Assembly: GCA_019918135.1 (NCBI GenBank)
Contig: WBZZ01002575.1
Location: forward strand, 125,001 to 189,000
DNA length: 64,000 bases
Reading direction: 5' to 3'
DNA from: Paulinella micropora
Taxonomy: Eukaryota > Cercozoa > Imbricatea > Euglyphida > Paulinellidae
The notes beneath the pieces were generated by a model. That model saw nothing but the letters and a program-made list of their open reading frames with translations, did no database searches and was not told the DNA's origin. A program made the translations under genes and the position numbers. Shown here piece after piece: positions 31,301-44,417 of this stretch. Numbering within the stretch: the first letter of the stretch is position 1; every line of letters starts with the position of its first letter.

Positions 31301-32936
31301 TCAATGATGGCGACATTTCTTTAGCCGCTGCGGTGTGTTTTTCTTTCTGTAGTCGTCAGACTCTCCGTCAGTTGAATCTTCACACGATCGACGTTCTTGT
31401 TTTGACCACGGTTTGTGATGGCTTTTGCGCTTTTCCTTCACTGGTGGCGGGGATGATGATCGTGACTGGGAAGAATCTCTCTCTTTCTTACGGTGCGAGT
31501 GATGTTCTGATCCATGGCCACCACCTCACAAAATAAAGGAAACATGAACGTTGGCAAAAGGCGGGGGGGGGGGGGACCTCTGATTCGGAGAGCTTCCAAC
31601 TCAGCCTGAGCGGATTGGAGCTCTTTCTTCATCCGAAATCGCTGCATATTTCAACTTATAAGACTCCTTCTCCTCGTTCGCCTTGTCCAATGCGGCGGTA
31701 AGTGACTTGGCACTAGCCTCAAGGTCAGCGTTGCTCTGTTCCAGTTTGCCCTTGCAATCTTCCAGTTCGCTGTGACCTTTCTTGAATTGAGCCAGTTCCT
31801 GCAACCTCACACATACATGGGTCAGTATGGGCCCAGCAAAACGTTACAAGACCTTACGCAACTTGGCGTTTTCTTTCTTGTTTCGTTCGCTGGCCTAAAA
31901 ACAAAGTTTTCATGCGTAGTAAATAAAATAAATGAAAAGACGCGAGACCCGGTAGTTATTGTCCTTGGCTATCTTGGTGGAAGATAGATCTTCCTTCAGC
32001 TTCGCCATTTTGGATTTGTAATCCTCCGAGGCCTCCTGCATGGCAGTCTCAAGCTCTGCTATCTTCTTTTGCGAAGCATTAAGCTTGGTTTCTGCTTGCA
32101 GTTTGAGCGCGCGTTGTCGCTTGAGCTCATCCTCCTCCGAGCGGAGCTTGCCCACCTCCAAGCTCAACTCATCGATAGTGCTCTTCGCTTTGACGAGCTT
32201 TGCTTAAATGTTGCAAATCGACGCTGTTCAGCGCATTGGCAGCTGGCTCAGGCTCTCGCTGTTGACCCCCCCCCCCCCCCCCCTTCCCACGGTTTGGCTG
32301 CAGCTGAGCATCAGATTTAGCCAACAGCTTTCCAAGCTCGGTGACCACCAACTCACGACACCGTTCTTCTTTCTCAGTAAAAGGTAAGACAGCATCCTCG
32401 TCGCTATCCAAAAGCAGTTGAAACTCTCTGGAACAACATCGTGCATCCACTCTCGAGAGCAACGAGTTACGCGGATGACACATGAGTTCGAGCGCAACGA
32501 GTTGCGCCTGTACGACAAAATAAAATCAACCAACGGCCTACCTTGCGAAATCCGTCTAACGATTCGCAACAGCTTTGCCAGGCCCAAGGTAGTGTCTGAA
32601 CGTTTGAGCAACTCTGCCACACTTCCCTCCTTCGCTGGAGACCTAATGAAATAAAACCATGTGCCCGGAGTCATTTTTTTTCCCGTTCAGGTAGCATGTC
32701 TGGAGAAAATCCAGTCGACCTTTCCCTGCCTCGCCGTCCCTTATCTCCGCGCCTTCGTCGCAGAGTTCCCAAAGACGGCGCTTGACTTCAACCCCCTCCC
32801 CTGGGCGGCCAGGGCGAAAAAGCTTCTCGTCGCCAGGGTTGCAGAACATCAACTACATTTCAAAATGCAAACTTTAAGAGAAAAAAGAAAGTTAGATAGA
32901 TGGATAGGTAGATATATAGATAGATAGATAGAAAGA

Positions 32937-33003
<67 letters not shown>

Positions 33004-33500
33004 TAGATGGTAGAGAGATAGAGATAGAGATAGACACAAGGGAAAATTGTTGACCTCCAGTTTGACTTCCGCAGCGCTTTGGTTCTTCACCTTGAGGTTG
33101 AAAAAGGGTGACACGAGTCCACAGAGCTCCTCCAACTGGTGTACAATACGGTCTTGACCCTTGGACTTAATCTTCTGGAGCCCGCCAGGAAAAAATGTAT
33201 TCTTCAGATTGAGCACAGGCAGTTCCTGTTGAATGCAGTCCTCTGCTGCCCGACGACGCAACGCCTGATCCAATGCATGCTGTTCATTTGCCACAGTTCG
33301 CTCGGAACGATACGTGGCAGCGTCTGGTACAACAACAACAACAACAAACACGACGAAAGAAAATGAGTTCGAAAAGAAACAGAGAAACCTGGAGCTGATG
33401 TTGCGACATCTTACTGCAGCTGCGCTGCTGCTCCCACAGCTTGCTGCGCTGCTTCTGTCACATTTTGCTGCGCTGTGACCGCAGATGGTATTTGGGACAT
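31301..33500 (-). CDS. Coiled-coil protein with RS-rich C-terminus, multi-exon
   Basis: Function not recognised. Candidate start ATG at 33,500 (MSQIPSAVTAQQN, Ala/Gln-rich); stop at 31,301-31,303. Coding blocks read on the minus strand: about 33,323-33,060 (NTFFPGGLQKIKSKGQDRIV), 32,852-32,650 (FCNPGDEKLFRPGRPGEG), 32,660-32,560, 32,500-32,290 (LLLDSDEDAVLPF), 32,200-31,950 (heptad-rich, KKIAELETAMQEASEDYKSK), 31,800-31,580 (heptad-rich), and 31,540-31,301 (RKKERDSSQSRSSSPPP). Introns hold GATA and poly-C/G repeats. Clear acceptors include TTTTTAG before 31,895 and GTCGTACAG before 32,510. The splice phase between the first two blocks does not fit, so the start exon is uncertain. The long coiled coil suggests a structural or scaffold role, inferred only. 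Confidence 0.6.
32266..32283. repeat. Poly-C tract
   Basis: 18 C, in a likely intron of the coiled-coil gene. Confidence 0.9.
32893..33003. repeat. (GATA)n microsatellite
   Basis: GATA repeats within an intron of the minus-strand coiled-coil gene. Confidence 0.95.
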
Positions 33501-33898
33501 ACTGTCGACTCTCGACTTGCTCTCAACTTCTTGAGATTGAATTTGGGGTTGCTTCGAAGCCAACCAACCCGCCCTCAAGAAAAAGCTGGCAGCCCGAAGG
33601 TAAAAAGTCAAACGACTTTTTTTCAATTTCGTCGTGTTTTGCGGGATTTTTTACCCGGAGCCGTTTCTGTTGCCAACCAGTTGGCACGGACTTTAGGGCG
33701 GGACCAAAAGTGACCAATTTTGGGTGTGGCAAAGTCTTGGCGTCTGTTATGTTGCTTTTTTTTTCTGTTTGTCTTGTTTAAAATATGTGCTTCATGACCT
33801 TGTCATTTGCTTTTGCCGAAGCTTTTCTTTCTATTCCCCCCCCCCCCCCCCCCCCTTTCCCCCCCCCCCCCCCTCTGTTTTTCTCCTTCAGACCAGCC
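33501..33898. promoter_or_regulatory. Candidate bidirectional promoter region
   Basis: About 400 bases separate two divergent starts. It contains poly-C runs at 33,837-33,856 and 33,860-33,873 and a candidate acceptor (TTCTCCTTCAG) 7 bases before the plus-strand ATG, so an upstream exon may lie here. No core promoter motif is recognised. Confidence 0.35.
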
Positions 33899-34686
33899 AT
33901 GGTCAAAAGGACAGACCGTACTTGGAAAGACCGACAAGAAGCCAAAGCAAGATATGAAGCCAGGGTATTTTTTTGTTGTGGCATTTGTTTTCTTTGAGTG
34001 TTTTGCTTTGATTTTAATTCATTGTGTTGAATTTTTGTTATGCATTGCAGGCAAGGACAATGCTTGCCATGTTGTCCCCACAGGCTGCTGCCGACCTTTG
34101 TGGTTCCCAGTTGGAGTCGTTGCCATCCTGTTCTCCTTCGCCTTCATCCGTCGCCCCACGGTCACGGGAGATGAAGGCCGAGTGTTTAGTGCTTCATTCA
34201 GTTAGGGGGGATAGCCAAGAGGGTTTGATTGTGTCCTTTGAGGAAGAAAAAAAAGGCAATGTTCGACCGCCCACACATCCAAACAAAAAGATTGCTATAA
34301 TTGATTTTTTGTTGGAATCCCTGGGCTCTGAGGTGTCCAGTCTTTTGGAGGCAGATTCAAAGTCGGTGCTCGTTGAGTTTGCTAAAGTGGGTTTCGCTAT
34401 GTTTGCGCGAGTACTGGAAGATACGAAGGACCTTCCAAGTGTCACTCCTCTCTCGGTATCACCGCAAGTTCGTGCAATTTTAGGAGAAGCTCAGGAATAT
34501 TTCGAGCTGTCTGAAATTTCAGTTAAGCTACTTGGTGTTCGCAATCTGGCAGCATTGCGTGCTTTTCGTGGTAATACTTTCCTTACCACCTCTATTGACT
34601 TCGGCAACGTGGCGCAGCAGATGGGGCCGGATACGCTGGGGCTGGAGATATTCGATTTATTTGTCAAAGTTTCACCCATCCCATGA
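33899..34686 (+). CDS. Unknown two-exon protein, about 234 residues
   Basis: Exon 33,899-33,964 (MVKRTDRTWKDRQEAKARYEA) joins 34,051 onward through an 85-base GT-AG intron with a T-rich end (GCATTGCAG); phases agree. The stop is TGA at 34,684-34,686. The N-terminus is basic; then come a Ser/Pro linker and a helical segment (KIAIIDFLLESLGSEVSSLL ... VGFAMFARVLED). No family recognised. In another frame 34,705-34,798 reads SGVEFIEYITESKVYNDYAS before a stop and also looks coding, so the true 3' end may involve another intron. Divergently arranged with the coiled-coil gene. Confidence 0.6.
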
Positions 34687-34799
34687 TAGGCATATTCGCA
34701 GCGGTGTTGAGTTCATTGAGTACATCACCGAGAGTAAGGTTTACAATGATTATGCCAGCTTTTCTCGAGGGATTAATGTAATCCATCCTCAGAAATGAT

Positions 34800-35561
34800 C
34801 AAGTATTAATAATAAACCGTGAGGTTCTTAATGCGTTCGATAAAATCACTTTTAACGACATAAACTGAATGTGGTAATTGATCATGTGTAATAAGCATAT
34901 GATTTCCTATTCTAGAATGTGTAGAAATATGCAACATGACTGAAAGTGACCATGGTATGACTGGCGTACAGTGTATAATGGTCACTGTTCTAGAGATCAT
35001 ATGATTACAGTTCAGATCGGTGCGGGGAAGCCAAGCTATCAGCAAATCGGCAATATTGCTGTGATTAAAGGAAACAATTGGCAAAATATCTGCATCTATC
35101 CTCTAAGCTATAATTGGTAATATGCTAACTAAATTGGTATTAATTCGGCAATTGCGAGTTCACCGGACGGTAAAAAAAGATAAGAACAAATATACCGGAT
35201 ATTTCAGTCTTACCGTGACTCCCCCCGAACTCGTCAACTCTGCCCTGATGGAGCGGAATCGATCACGTCTCATGTAGAGCACTCGTAGAATAGCATCATC
35301 ACCACAAGTAACAAATAGAAGAGAGAATTCCTTAGCTTTCATTATTTGCAGTCACTCCCCTTTCATAGGTGGTACAGTCCCCATTAATTGTTGTTACTCC
35401 CCCCCGATCATATCCGTATACCACATTTTAATGGTATAGTACGAAAACATTATTACAATTCCAATATCCGAACTTTGACGAAGTTAATCCAGCGCGTAAG
35501 TAGAGTAAACCAATAGTCATAAATTTCATTCATTGCGCGCGATAGTCGTAAACGTAAACAA
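34800..35561. other. AT-rich interval, no gene seen
   Basis: It holds G-rich minus-strand tracts near 35,222 and 35,400 (GGGGGGGAG) that could be a polypurine tract of the adjacent copia element, but I found no LTR pair. Confidence 0.4.
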
Positions 35562-36906
35562 TTATTTTATGCAATCCGCCAATCTGACTGTGAACTGATC
35601 AATCAAGTTCAAATGTTGCGGTGCTGGCAAAGCTTTCGTAAACACGTCAGCCAAATTCTCCGCAATTTTACGACTCGTGATCCTTCCACTACGTTCTAAT
35701 TCAACAATGTAGTGGTGTTTGAGTGATAAAGGTCTCGAACGATGACTTCCAAAGCCATTAGTCGTAGTCAGAATTGATCCTTGATTATCTCCATAAACCG
35801 TCGATGGTCTCGGGATCGGTATCCCGATCTCTTCACAAAAATTCTGTGTAGCGACTGTATTTCTTGCCGCAGAGGACATAGCGATTGTCTCCGATTCCTG
35901 CGTAGAAAGCGCCAGGGCCCACTGTCGACTGTCTCTTCCACGCCCAAAATACTGGCCCGGTTATCATCTGCAACTCCCCAGAACGCGATCGCCTCGTGAA
36001 TTTGCACTTCCCCAAATCGGCGTCGGCATATGTCTGCAGATCAACCGTCCTCCAGTCCACGTTGGCCGGGAAGAATATTCCCCGTTGATCCTTCAACGAT
36101 CGGTAAATGCGACTAATCATCCCCTAGGCAACGTCCGGCTCCTTATGCATATAAGCGCACAACCTGTTGACAGCATAAGCGAGCTGTGGTTGCGTTTGTG
36201 ACATGGGCCAAATGAGCTCACCTGCCAACTTCCTTAATGGCCATTGTCGTAAAGTAGCAGCCTCATCAGCTGGTTGTGGCTCTTGGTCTGCGCATGGTGT
36301 CTTAGCCGGCTTTGCATTTGCAAACCCACGATCCTGCAATAGACCGTCTATGTAAGCCTTCTGATGGATCAGCAATCCGTTCTCATACCTCTTAAATTGC
36401 ATTCCGCAAAACACCTCCACGTCCCCCTTGTCCGTGAAGCGAAAACCATCACGCTGCAATTGTTGTATTAAGTTTACATGCTGCTCCCCCCTCTGGCAAA
36501 AAACAAGCATGTCGTCAGTTCGAAGTAAAACTACCCATGGCATCGACCTTACGTCATCGGCGAAGCTCGGTGGAAACTGTAACGCCGGGTCCTTAAGATA
36601 GAAAACGCACGCGTCGACGGTAGACTGTAAATAACCAATCTTGCGCATGAAGCGAGATATGTGGTTGTACCATCTACGTCCGGCCTGAGGGGATCCATAT
36701 AAAGCATTGCTTACTTTCCAAATTCTATTTGGCTGATCCTGTGACCTAAAGTCATCAGGAGGAATCGCATAGCAAATCTCTGCCATGTCGGCATGAGAGT
36801 AAGCCTGACTGAAGTCTATATGCTTAATCATTGCATTCATAGCGACCATTAGTGAGCAAAGGGTAAGTAAAAAGATATGCTGCCAACGGGGGAAGATGTC
36901 TCGCAC
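35562..36906 (-). mobile_element. Reverse transcriptase and RNase H region of the copia fossil
   Basis: The RT has the copia signatures IDFSQAYSHADM and NALYGSPQAGRRWY. The RNase H part near 35,560-36,120 has TYADADLGKCKFTRRS and an ENLADVFTKALP ending. Confidence 0.85.
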
Positions 36907-37192
36907 GGGTTGGAATGCTGGAAGGGAACCATCTGGTTTCCACAGATTGCCAGTCTGGACTTCTATTTGGACGTGCCTGACGCATCATCTACCTTAATAG
37001 CATCCACAAACCCCGTCCTGATAGGCTTTATCCTATCCTTGTCTGCATCACTCCATGTCGCCCACTCCAGACAACCAACATCATACAATCCCTCAACTTC
37101 CTTCGTTCTAGCTTGCACAACATCTGGAATCTGCCTCAAGACCTTTTCTGGTTTTCGCAGAACACGAGTAAATAAACAAACATTAGTATACC

Positions 37193-38520
37193 TCAACTCA
37201 TCATCACCATCAGCCATAACATCGCCATCACTCCCCCCTTTGTCCACTGCCATGTGTGTGGAAACATTTGCCGGTGTCCCTCTACGGTTTCTTGTACCAC
37301 TAACAATATTTGAGCTGGAAATATTCCCCTAATGTCCCTTGGAGCTTTGGGTGCATTCCTGTAACGTACCTTGACATCTGGGAAATGAATCTGTCTGTCT
37401 ACAGGCCTTCTAACAGGGATTCTGCTTATGGCACCTCTCCTCAACACTCGAAGTGGGGTTGCTTCTGGAACTGCCTCGAGACGAGGTATCTGGTTGCGCT
37501 GGTTGCGAGGCATGCTGTCCTCGCGATAATTAGCTGCGTCCTGCCCAGGGACGACAATGGTTGAGTCAAACGATTCGTCTTTTTCAACAGTTGCCTCTGA
37601 ATTTGCGCCAAAATCGTCATTTGGCTGCTGCAAAATCTGTTGCTGTACGTCGTCAAAAGAACTGTCCTCATCCCATGCCTGCTCCCCGACACTAGCTGTG
37701 TACCCCCTCACTAGTGGGTTGAATCTCACATTCCTTTGTTCAACAATCTGCCTTTCATTCACCAAATAGATCCTGTACAACCTCCTGAACAAATTATGAC
37801 CTACCAACACTCCCGGAACAGCAACCGACATACCTTTACTGCTCTTCCACAAACGAACCCGCGCCAAGCATCCAATCGGTTGTAGAAACCCCACAGGAGG
37901 CTTGCGTCCTAACGTCACCTCATAAGATGAGATTCCTTTGTATTTGCCTGCGGTCATGGGTGTTATCATCCTAATCACCCATTCCGCCTGTTCCATCTCC
38001 TGCCAGAAGGAGGGTGGAAGCCGAGCATCTACTCTCATAGCTGTCGACCTTGTACCAGCTGTTCGATGTTCTCTTTCTGCTATAGGGTTAGAACGTGGTT
38101 CGTCGCGAGGTGTAGGTTTGAGGATTATACCATTATTAGTGCAAAATTCTTGCATCTTGTTGGTCGCGAACTCCCCATCGCATCTTATCTGTTTGACAGA
38201 TCGCCCAGTTTGTGCCACGAAGAAATGCCACCACCTTCATAACAAAAGGTATGTATATATCTTCCTCTCTTGTTGGTGAAAAGTTGTTGAATCCGAACTG
38301 TCCCTGTCCGTCCTTTATGACTAGTTTGTACCTGTTGCCATTGATGGACTTTCGGCCACGGCCCCCTAAAATCCATACTCAAACTCTCACCAACTGCGAA
38401 ATCTGAATCTATCCGTGGATTATCTTTATAAACGGGTAAACGTGTCATTTTTGTAAGTGCATCCGACGCATGCACTTGGCAATTTTTCTCGCCAGCCTTT
38501 ACCCACGATAGTCCTGCCAT
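37193..38520 (-). mobile_element. Integrase region of the copia fossil
   Basis: The core has IRCDGEFATNKMQEF and PIAEREHRT segments typical of copia integrases. It follows an HHCC pre-integrase motif (LHRMLGHAG, CVGC). Confidence 0.8.
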
Positions 38521-38682
38521 ATTTCCCCACCCAATGCTCGATTACTTTTACACCAGCATGCCCCAGCATTCTGTGTAAATCCATAGCCTTAATTGGCTTC
38601 TTCGTTGAGTTGGGCCGCAAAGAAAAATTAGCAACCGGTTGAGCATTAACATCTGTCTTGGGGTCAAACCTCTTGTCTACCT

Positions 38683-40821
38683 TCAACCGTCCGTGTCAAG
38701 CCTATATAGCCTATTTGGCATCATACGCCCCCTACACACTATGTCTTTCTCGTTGATAGAAACAGGACGCCTCAGTACGAATGCCTGATTGCTTTGTAGC
38801 ACTGTCGCAAAACCATATGCGTTGTCCAGTACTCCCGGGGATAGTAATGAATATGGTGTTTTGTCACTGACTAACGCGTCATTAACCTCTAACACACCCT
38901 GTTTATCTTGACCTGCTACTATAGGTATAGTAGCTCTCGCCCTCGTAGATACCCGCATAGTGTGTTTCGTAATCCCCGCCAGGTTGATAGGTGCGCCCTC
39001 ATACACATTACACATAGGCATGGACGTATGTATCAGAGTTCTGTTGCAACCCGAGTCTATGATTGTCGGTACCGTGTCCGTTTGTGATGCCCGCAGTGCT
39101 ATTGCCTGCTGTTCTCTCTTGCTTTGTACCTCGTTCAAACCAACCGACGTGTCAACCAATGTGGCAGTGAAATTCGTGTGTACCCTTGACGGTTGGTAGT
39201 CTGATGGCCGTGTTGCCGGAGGCGCTTTCAAAATCGTCGGCCTACTCGTTATATGGTACGTTGTAAACCCTTCCAACTTGCGATATATGCTAGCGAGGGT
39301 TTGAGAATTGTACCTGGAAGGTAGTTGGTATTGCGTGCCCGGTTGACCCCTGTGCACAATCCCGTAATGTACGAGCCTGTGGTAAGCAAACATTGCGAGG
39401 TCATACCTTATCGATCCAATTCCACAAGGCGCGAGAAATTCTTGATTGTGTAGGCTCCTCAATTCTGTTAACTCATCATTTTGAGCGTACTTGCAAAAAT
39501 CCTTGTGCGCCTTCCAATCCGCACGTTGGTGCGTCTTGCAACAATAAAAGACCCAGTTGCAGCCCTTGCACCTAAACATGGGATGCATTAAATCCTCCAT
39601 CTTGTCGCAGTACTCACAGGTTCGTGGTGGTATTGGGCGTGAGTGGGGCATGTCACAGGGATATATACCTGGTGGCTGATAGCCAACGCAATACTCACAG
39701 AAGCCCACCATAGTCTGCCAATGCTTCGGGAAGACGTTGAACCCCAGCCTAACACTCCAATACTCAATCTCCATTATCGTGGCGTGGTTGAAGCAAAAGT
39801 GTACGTCCATGTACCAATACCACGGCCCGTCTACTAGTGTAGGATGCGAACTCGATCCGGTTGTGAGTAGCATCTCGTCCGTTATTGCATTTAATGCACA
39901 TGTAGCTCCTAAACGCGTATCTGGTCTAACCCTAACGTCCCCCACGGGTCTTCTTACTTCCAATTTTCCTTCTCCTACCACTGGTTCCGGTACCGTAAAG
40001 TGTACCAACCACGACAACGTGGGTATGCTCCCCACTATCTTCTCGCTCGCATACCACGGTTCCTCTCTGGGGACAATATAGTTGATCGGGGCGTCCAAAC
40101 GCCATGAAGCGGACCAATGTCGTGGTGGCACTGGAAACCCACACGGGTCCCCAATCCGTCTGTACAATTTTTTTGTAAAAACCCACATATTCAATTTTGT
40201 GCCAAAACCATTCTCGTCGATTTTCCGTTCTCTGGTCAGTGACTCCCATAGCAACTCTGTTGGTCGCAGATTCGAAAAAGACTCATAGTCCATATGGGGA
40301 TTTATGACCCAATATGCTGTCACTGACTCTCGTTCTGCCTCCGTTTGTTTCTGTTCTTTCTGCTCACTCTTTTCTTCCTGTCTCACGACACCCAATGTCT
40401 CCGACCCACCTATCGTTGATGGTGTCAAACTTGTAGTCGTAACAACCGTTGTACTCACAAAATTCGGTGTCGGCCTGACAGGCCAAACAACGGTGAGATC
40501 ATCGTCATCCTGATCAGACGGTACCCTCGATTCATCGTCGTCGATGGCTAAGGCAACTACGCCGTTGCGTTTGCAACCCAGTGCTTCTTCCAGACCTCCG
40601 TCTGGCCCCGCGCCTGTCCCTCGATCCACACGTCCGTGCCGCTGGTAGTCTACATTATTCATAATAAGTTTTTTTGTGTCAGTCACATTGTGGTCGGACA
40701 GTACCTTGATGTGCTTATTTACATCCTTGTCCACCACACTCTTGACGTACTTCTCGGTGACGTTTCCGTAGAAGGGCTCCTTGCGGGAATCCGTCACTGC
40801 TCTTGCGAGCACCGGCATCAA
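38683..40821 (-). mobile_element. Gag-protease region of the copia fossil, with MYND zinc finger
   Basis: A long frame (about 712 codons). Near 39,490-39,620 (residues about 400-443) is a MYND-type zinc finger: CEYC, RCKGC, FYCCKTHQ, DWKAHKDFC. Near 39,050-39,100 is a retropepsin-like active-site segment (PTIIDSGCNRTLIH). MYND fingers normally bind proline-rich partners in host regulators and SMYD enzymes; gag usually has a CCHC knuckle, and I see none here. Confidence 0.75.
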
Positions 40822-41589
40822 CTCCAGTCACAAATCAGATTCATCACAATTCATTGGCGAAGGTACCCTCATCTCCGATCGCGTTGGTTGGCTTTGCGTC
40901 GGTCGGTGCGCCCGTATCTGCATCATCAGACATCACCAAGGGGCAATCGTAAAAATGGCAGACACCGTTGATGTCGATATGTGCGCATCTCTTTTGGGGC
41001 TGAGGCTGTTCGCCCACGTTCTGTTTCTTGTTTGGCGGCTCTTGTACCGGGACTTCATTTGCCGGTACCTGTTCCCCGTCCACAATAAAAGTATATTCGT
41101 TATTTGCACTCAAGTTCCCTACCTCAATTTCGTGAGGCGGCAGCTCGTAGATCTCTTCAACAGCGATCTGCCCAAGTCGTGGATCGGTCTGAATCATCTG
41201 TTCAACAGACAGCCCAGCCCATGCGTCGTCAATTTCGTCGAACTTCTGTTCGATGGTTGGCTTCGCCACGTAGGCAGCCGGCTTCGGTGTATTGACGCGA
41301 GGTTTGCGTGGGTCGCGGGGGCGGTTGTTATTAGTTGAATTATTCCTAGGTGGACTCATACGTTTGCCTTTTGCAGGCACGCGCGACTTCTGCTTCCCAT
41401 TGTTGTTGCCCGATCGTGCCGGGCCTTATATCTTACCGTGAAAATATACTATATTATTATATGATGAGAAAATATGTTAGAGGGTAATGTACTAAATATG
41501 TGAACATGTATTGAACATATCATATCATATAAAATATGGTATAGCAATCACTGAGATAGTAAATGCACCGGTACCGCCGGATAATAAAA

Positions 41590-44120
41590 ACATTAACGAG
41601 GTGAAACAAGAAGAGAAGAAGGAGGAGATGAAAGACTTAGAGACAAGACTCCAAAATTTGGAACGTAAAGTTCTTGTTCTCGCATCCAATATACACAGGC
41701 CCGATGCTCTGTGTTATACAGAACTTTATCGTGAAACCTTGAAAACAGTATTAAAAGTTGGTGATGATACGATGGCGAATATTAATATTGTCGGCCGGAA
41801 GTTTTTTAATCGATACCGGGACTGGGTGGACGGAAATATAAAAAATTCGACGGGCACTCTGAAGGGAGTGAGTAGCCGGACGGTTATCACGGGCATCATC
41901 AAACTGACCTTTAAGTTAAAATCCGCACGAGTATACCGCATGGACCTTTATGTCGTCCCCGGTTACCACGGATCAATATAACTGTCGTAATAAGTATGAC
42001 CAATTGGCTACGATGGGGGCTGCGATTGATTGCGCCACACGGCGAGTGATATATGGAGTAAAAAGAGCAGAGGAGAACGATATTGATCCCTTTAACGCTA
42101 CTGACTCTTATATTAAAAGTTTTATTACTGATTTCTGGGGTGACGAGCCCACGTGGCCGCGTTCACTAACCGAAGTGAAGAAATGCTTGCGGACTTTATT
42201 TGAAAATAATAAGCCGTATACTATTATCCTGCCGTATAATGAGAAGGCGATATGGGCGCAGGAGATAAGGGACCGGCTTATTGATCATCCTATACCGGTA
42301 CCCTCTCGCAAGCAACAGCTAGTGGTGGCTCGTCGTTTGGGAACTCGTGAGCAGAGCCGTGCATACAAGCGGAGGCTCAGAGACTTCGACAAGTTGAAAT
42401 TGATACCGCAAGCATTCACATGCTTTGATGGTTTCTACACCCGTAAGGCTCCTTTGCAATACGCGAGACTTATTGACATGCTGGTGGAGCTCGGCAAAGA
42501 TGATGAGCCGGACACGGTCACGTATGAAAAGACGGGCCTAGATGATGTCTTGGAAGAAGACTTAGGCTTGGAGGAGGACAGAGAACCCCTCAAGCAGACT
42601 AAGAAGATGTCTGATGAAGATTTCAAAGAGGCGGCGCGGAAAATCTTAGAAGAAGGAGTAGGCACGGAGAGAGAGAAAGAGCTTTTAAAAGCCAAATTGG
42701 AGGCGAACAAAGAAATATTTGACCCTCCATATGCAGGTGGTGTCAAGCCTGAGGACTTCACAGCGGTTATTTACAAAATACCGGGTGCGGAGCCGTCACC
42801 GGCACCACGAAGGGCGAACTTGAATATACATAAGGCGAAGATAGCGGAGGAGCTAGCAAGACAGCTGCTCAATGAGGACTTTATTGAGAGATCAACATCT
42901 CCAATAGTCTCACAACCGAGAATAGTGCCGAAGCCAGGAGGAGAATGGCGCCTGACAGTTAACTATGCTCGTGTTAACAAGGTGCTGGAGGAAGAGAGAA
43001 ATCCTCTCCCGACATTAGAAGAAGGAAGGAGAGTACTGCGGAATGCGAAATTCTGTTCGGTCATTGACCTTAAGAATGGCTTCTGGCTGATACCACTGGA
43101 GGAAAAGTCCAGATGGCTGACGGCGTTTGTGGTGGGTATGGAGATATACCAATGGAAAGTGCTTCTGATGGGCCTCAAGCAAGCCCCAGGACTCTTTCAG
43201 AAGGCGATGCAGAAGATGTTAAGCAGTCAGTACGATGATCTGACAGACGGAGGTTGTATGAGAAGGCGGGGACAGAAAGCGGGAGAATATGCATTTTGTT
43301 ATATCGATGACATCATCGTATACTCTAACACAATGGAGGAGCATATCGATCTTTTGTCCGATATATTCAGGCGCATTGGAGCTTTTGGCCTGAAATGTAA
43401 TTTGAAGAAGTGTCAACTTGCCAAGACGAGTGTGACATATTTAGGGTACGAGATCTCTCATAACCGAGTCTCGATATCCAAGGAGAAGAGGGAGGAGATT
43501 ATGAATCGACCAATACCGAAGAACCGCACTGAATTGCACTCATTCCTTGCGATGGCGCAATACTATAGCCAGTTCATACCCGCAATACTATAGCCAGTTC
43601 ACGGGCTAAGTTGGAGAGAATGATTGATTTTGGAGACTTTGACAAGTGGGATGAAGAGGCTTTGCAAGCGTTTCATACGCTCAAAGATCTTATTTACAAA
43701 GACCCGAAGGGCGGAGGACTGGTGCTAACGATGCCCGACTTCACGAAACAATTCGTAGTCGATACAGATGCATCTAAGTTTGCGATTGGGGCTGTATTAC
43801 AGCAGGAAGATGAGGAGAAGAAATTACGCCCAATCATGTTTATTAGTAGAAATTTGTGTGCGGCGGAGAGAAACTATTGCACAAGGCAAAGAGAGGCGTT
43901 GGCGGTGGTATGGGCCCTCAAGAGGCTCAGAGAGTATTTGTGGGGAGGACCTCAATTTATTGTCAGGACTGATCATCATAACCTGTTATGGTTGATGAAT
44001 CATGAACAGACGGGACGGCTAGCGCGGAGGCAAGCGTTCTTGTCTTGTTTCGATTTTACAATGGTCCATCTGCCGGGGAAGCGAAATGTGGTCGCTGATA
44101 GCCTCTCTAAAAGCTACCAC
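41590..44120 (+). mobile_element. Second Ty3/gypsy family, partial copy A
   Basis: Protease-like region (about 41,620-42,060), reverse transcriptase (about 42,700-43,590; VIDLKNGFW, YIDDIIVYSN) and RNase H (43,611-44,120; VVDTDASKFAIGAVL, FIVRTDHHNLLWL). It is an inverted relative of the copy at 46,227-62,391. RT proteins are identical over 472 residues, and the upstream part is less similar. It is a broken fragment with no LTRs seen. Confidence 0.85.
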
Positions 44121-44417
44121 CAGACATCTCAATTATATTAATCACACGAAATACGATCCGGTAAGGGTCTTCCCGAGTTCAATAAAACTACTTTAATGAC
44201 AATGCAGAACTGTCAGAACTGAAAGTAACTGACCAACGGTAAAGGTAATGTTCTATGTTATTCTAGAAGGAAGATTGAGTTCAATAATGACTGGCAAACG
44301 CAATCCTTCAAATAGAATAAACGGAAATGAATAGTTGTTATATTATCACCTTATTCCGTTCTGCACACCGATCCAGAAGAATCTAGAAATATAATGCCAC
44401 AGTAATGCCATTATTCA
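44121..44417. other. Spacer, no gene seen
   Basis: Unique AT-rich sequence after the gypsy fragment. Confidence 0.4.

Larger units (their letters stand above)
35562..41400 (-). mobile_element. Ty1/copia-like retroelement fossil with MYND-bearing gag
   Basis: Parts in minus-strand order fit Ty1/copia (integrase before RT): gag N-terminus (about 40,840-41,400), gag/MYND/protease (38,683-40,821), GAG-pre-integrase HHCC (38,430-38,690), integrase core (37,190-38,520), reverse transcriptase (36,124-36,906), RNase H (35,562-36,120). The coding region is broken at several points. LTRs are not recognised on either side, so age cannot be estimated; it may be cut by its neighbours. Confidence 0.8.

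Noticed and set aside
34800-41511. LTR pair for the copia fossil
   Set aside because: Only short matches of about 11 bases (TCTTACCGTGA) were found between the two flanks, too little to call LTRs.
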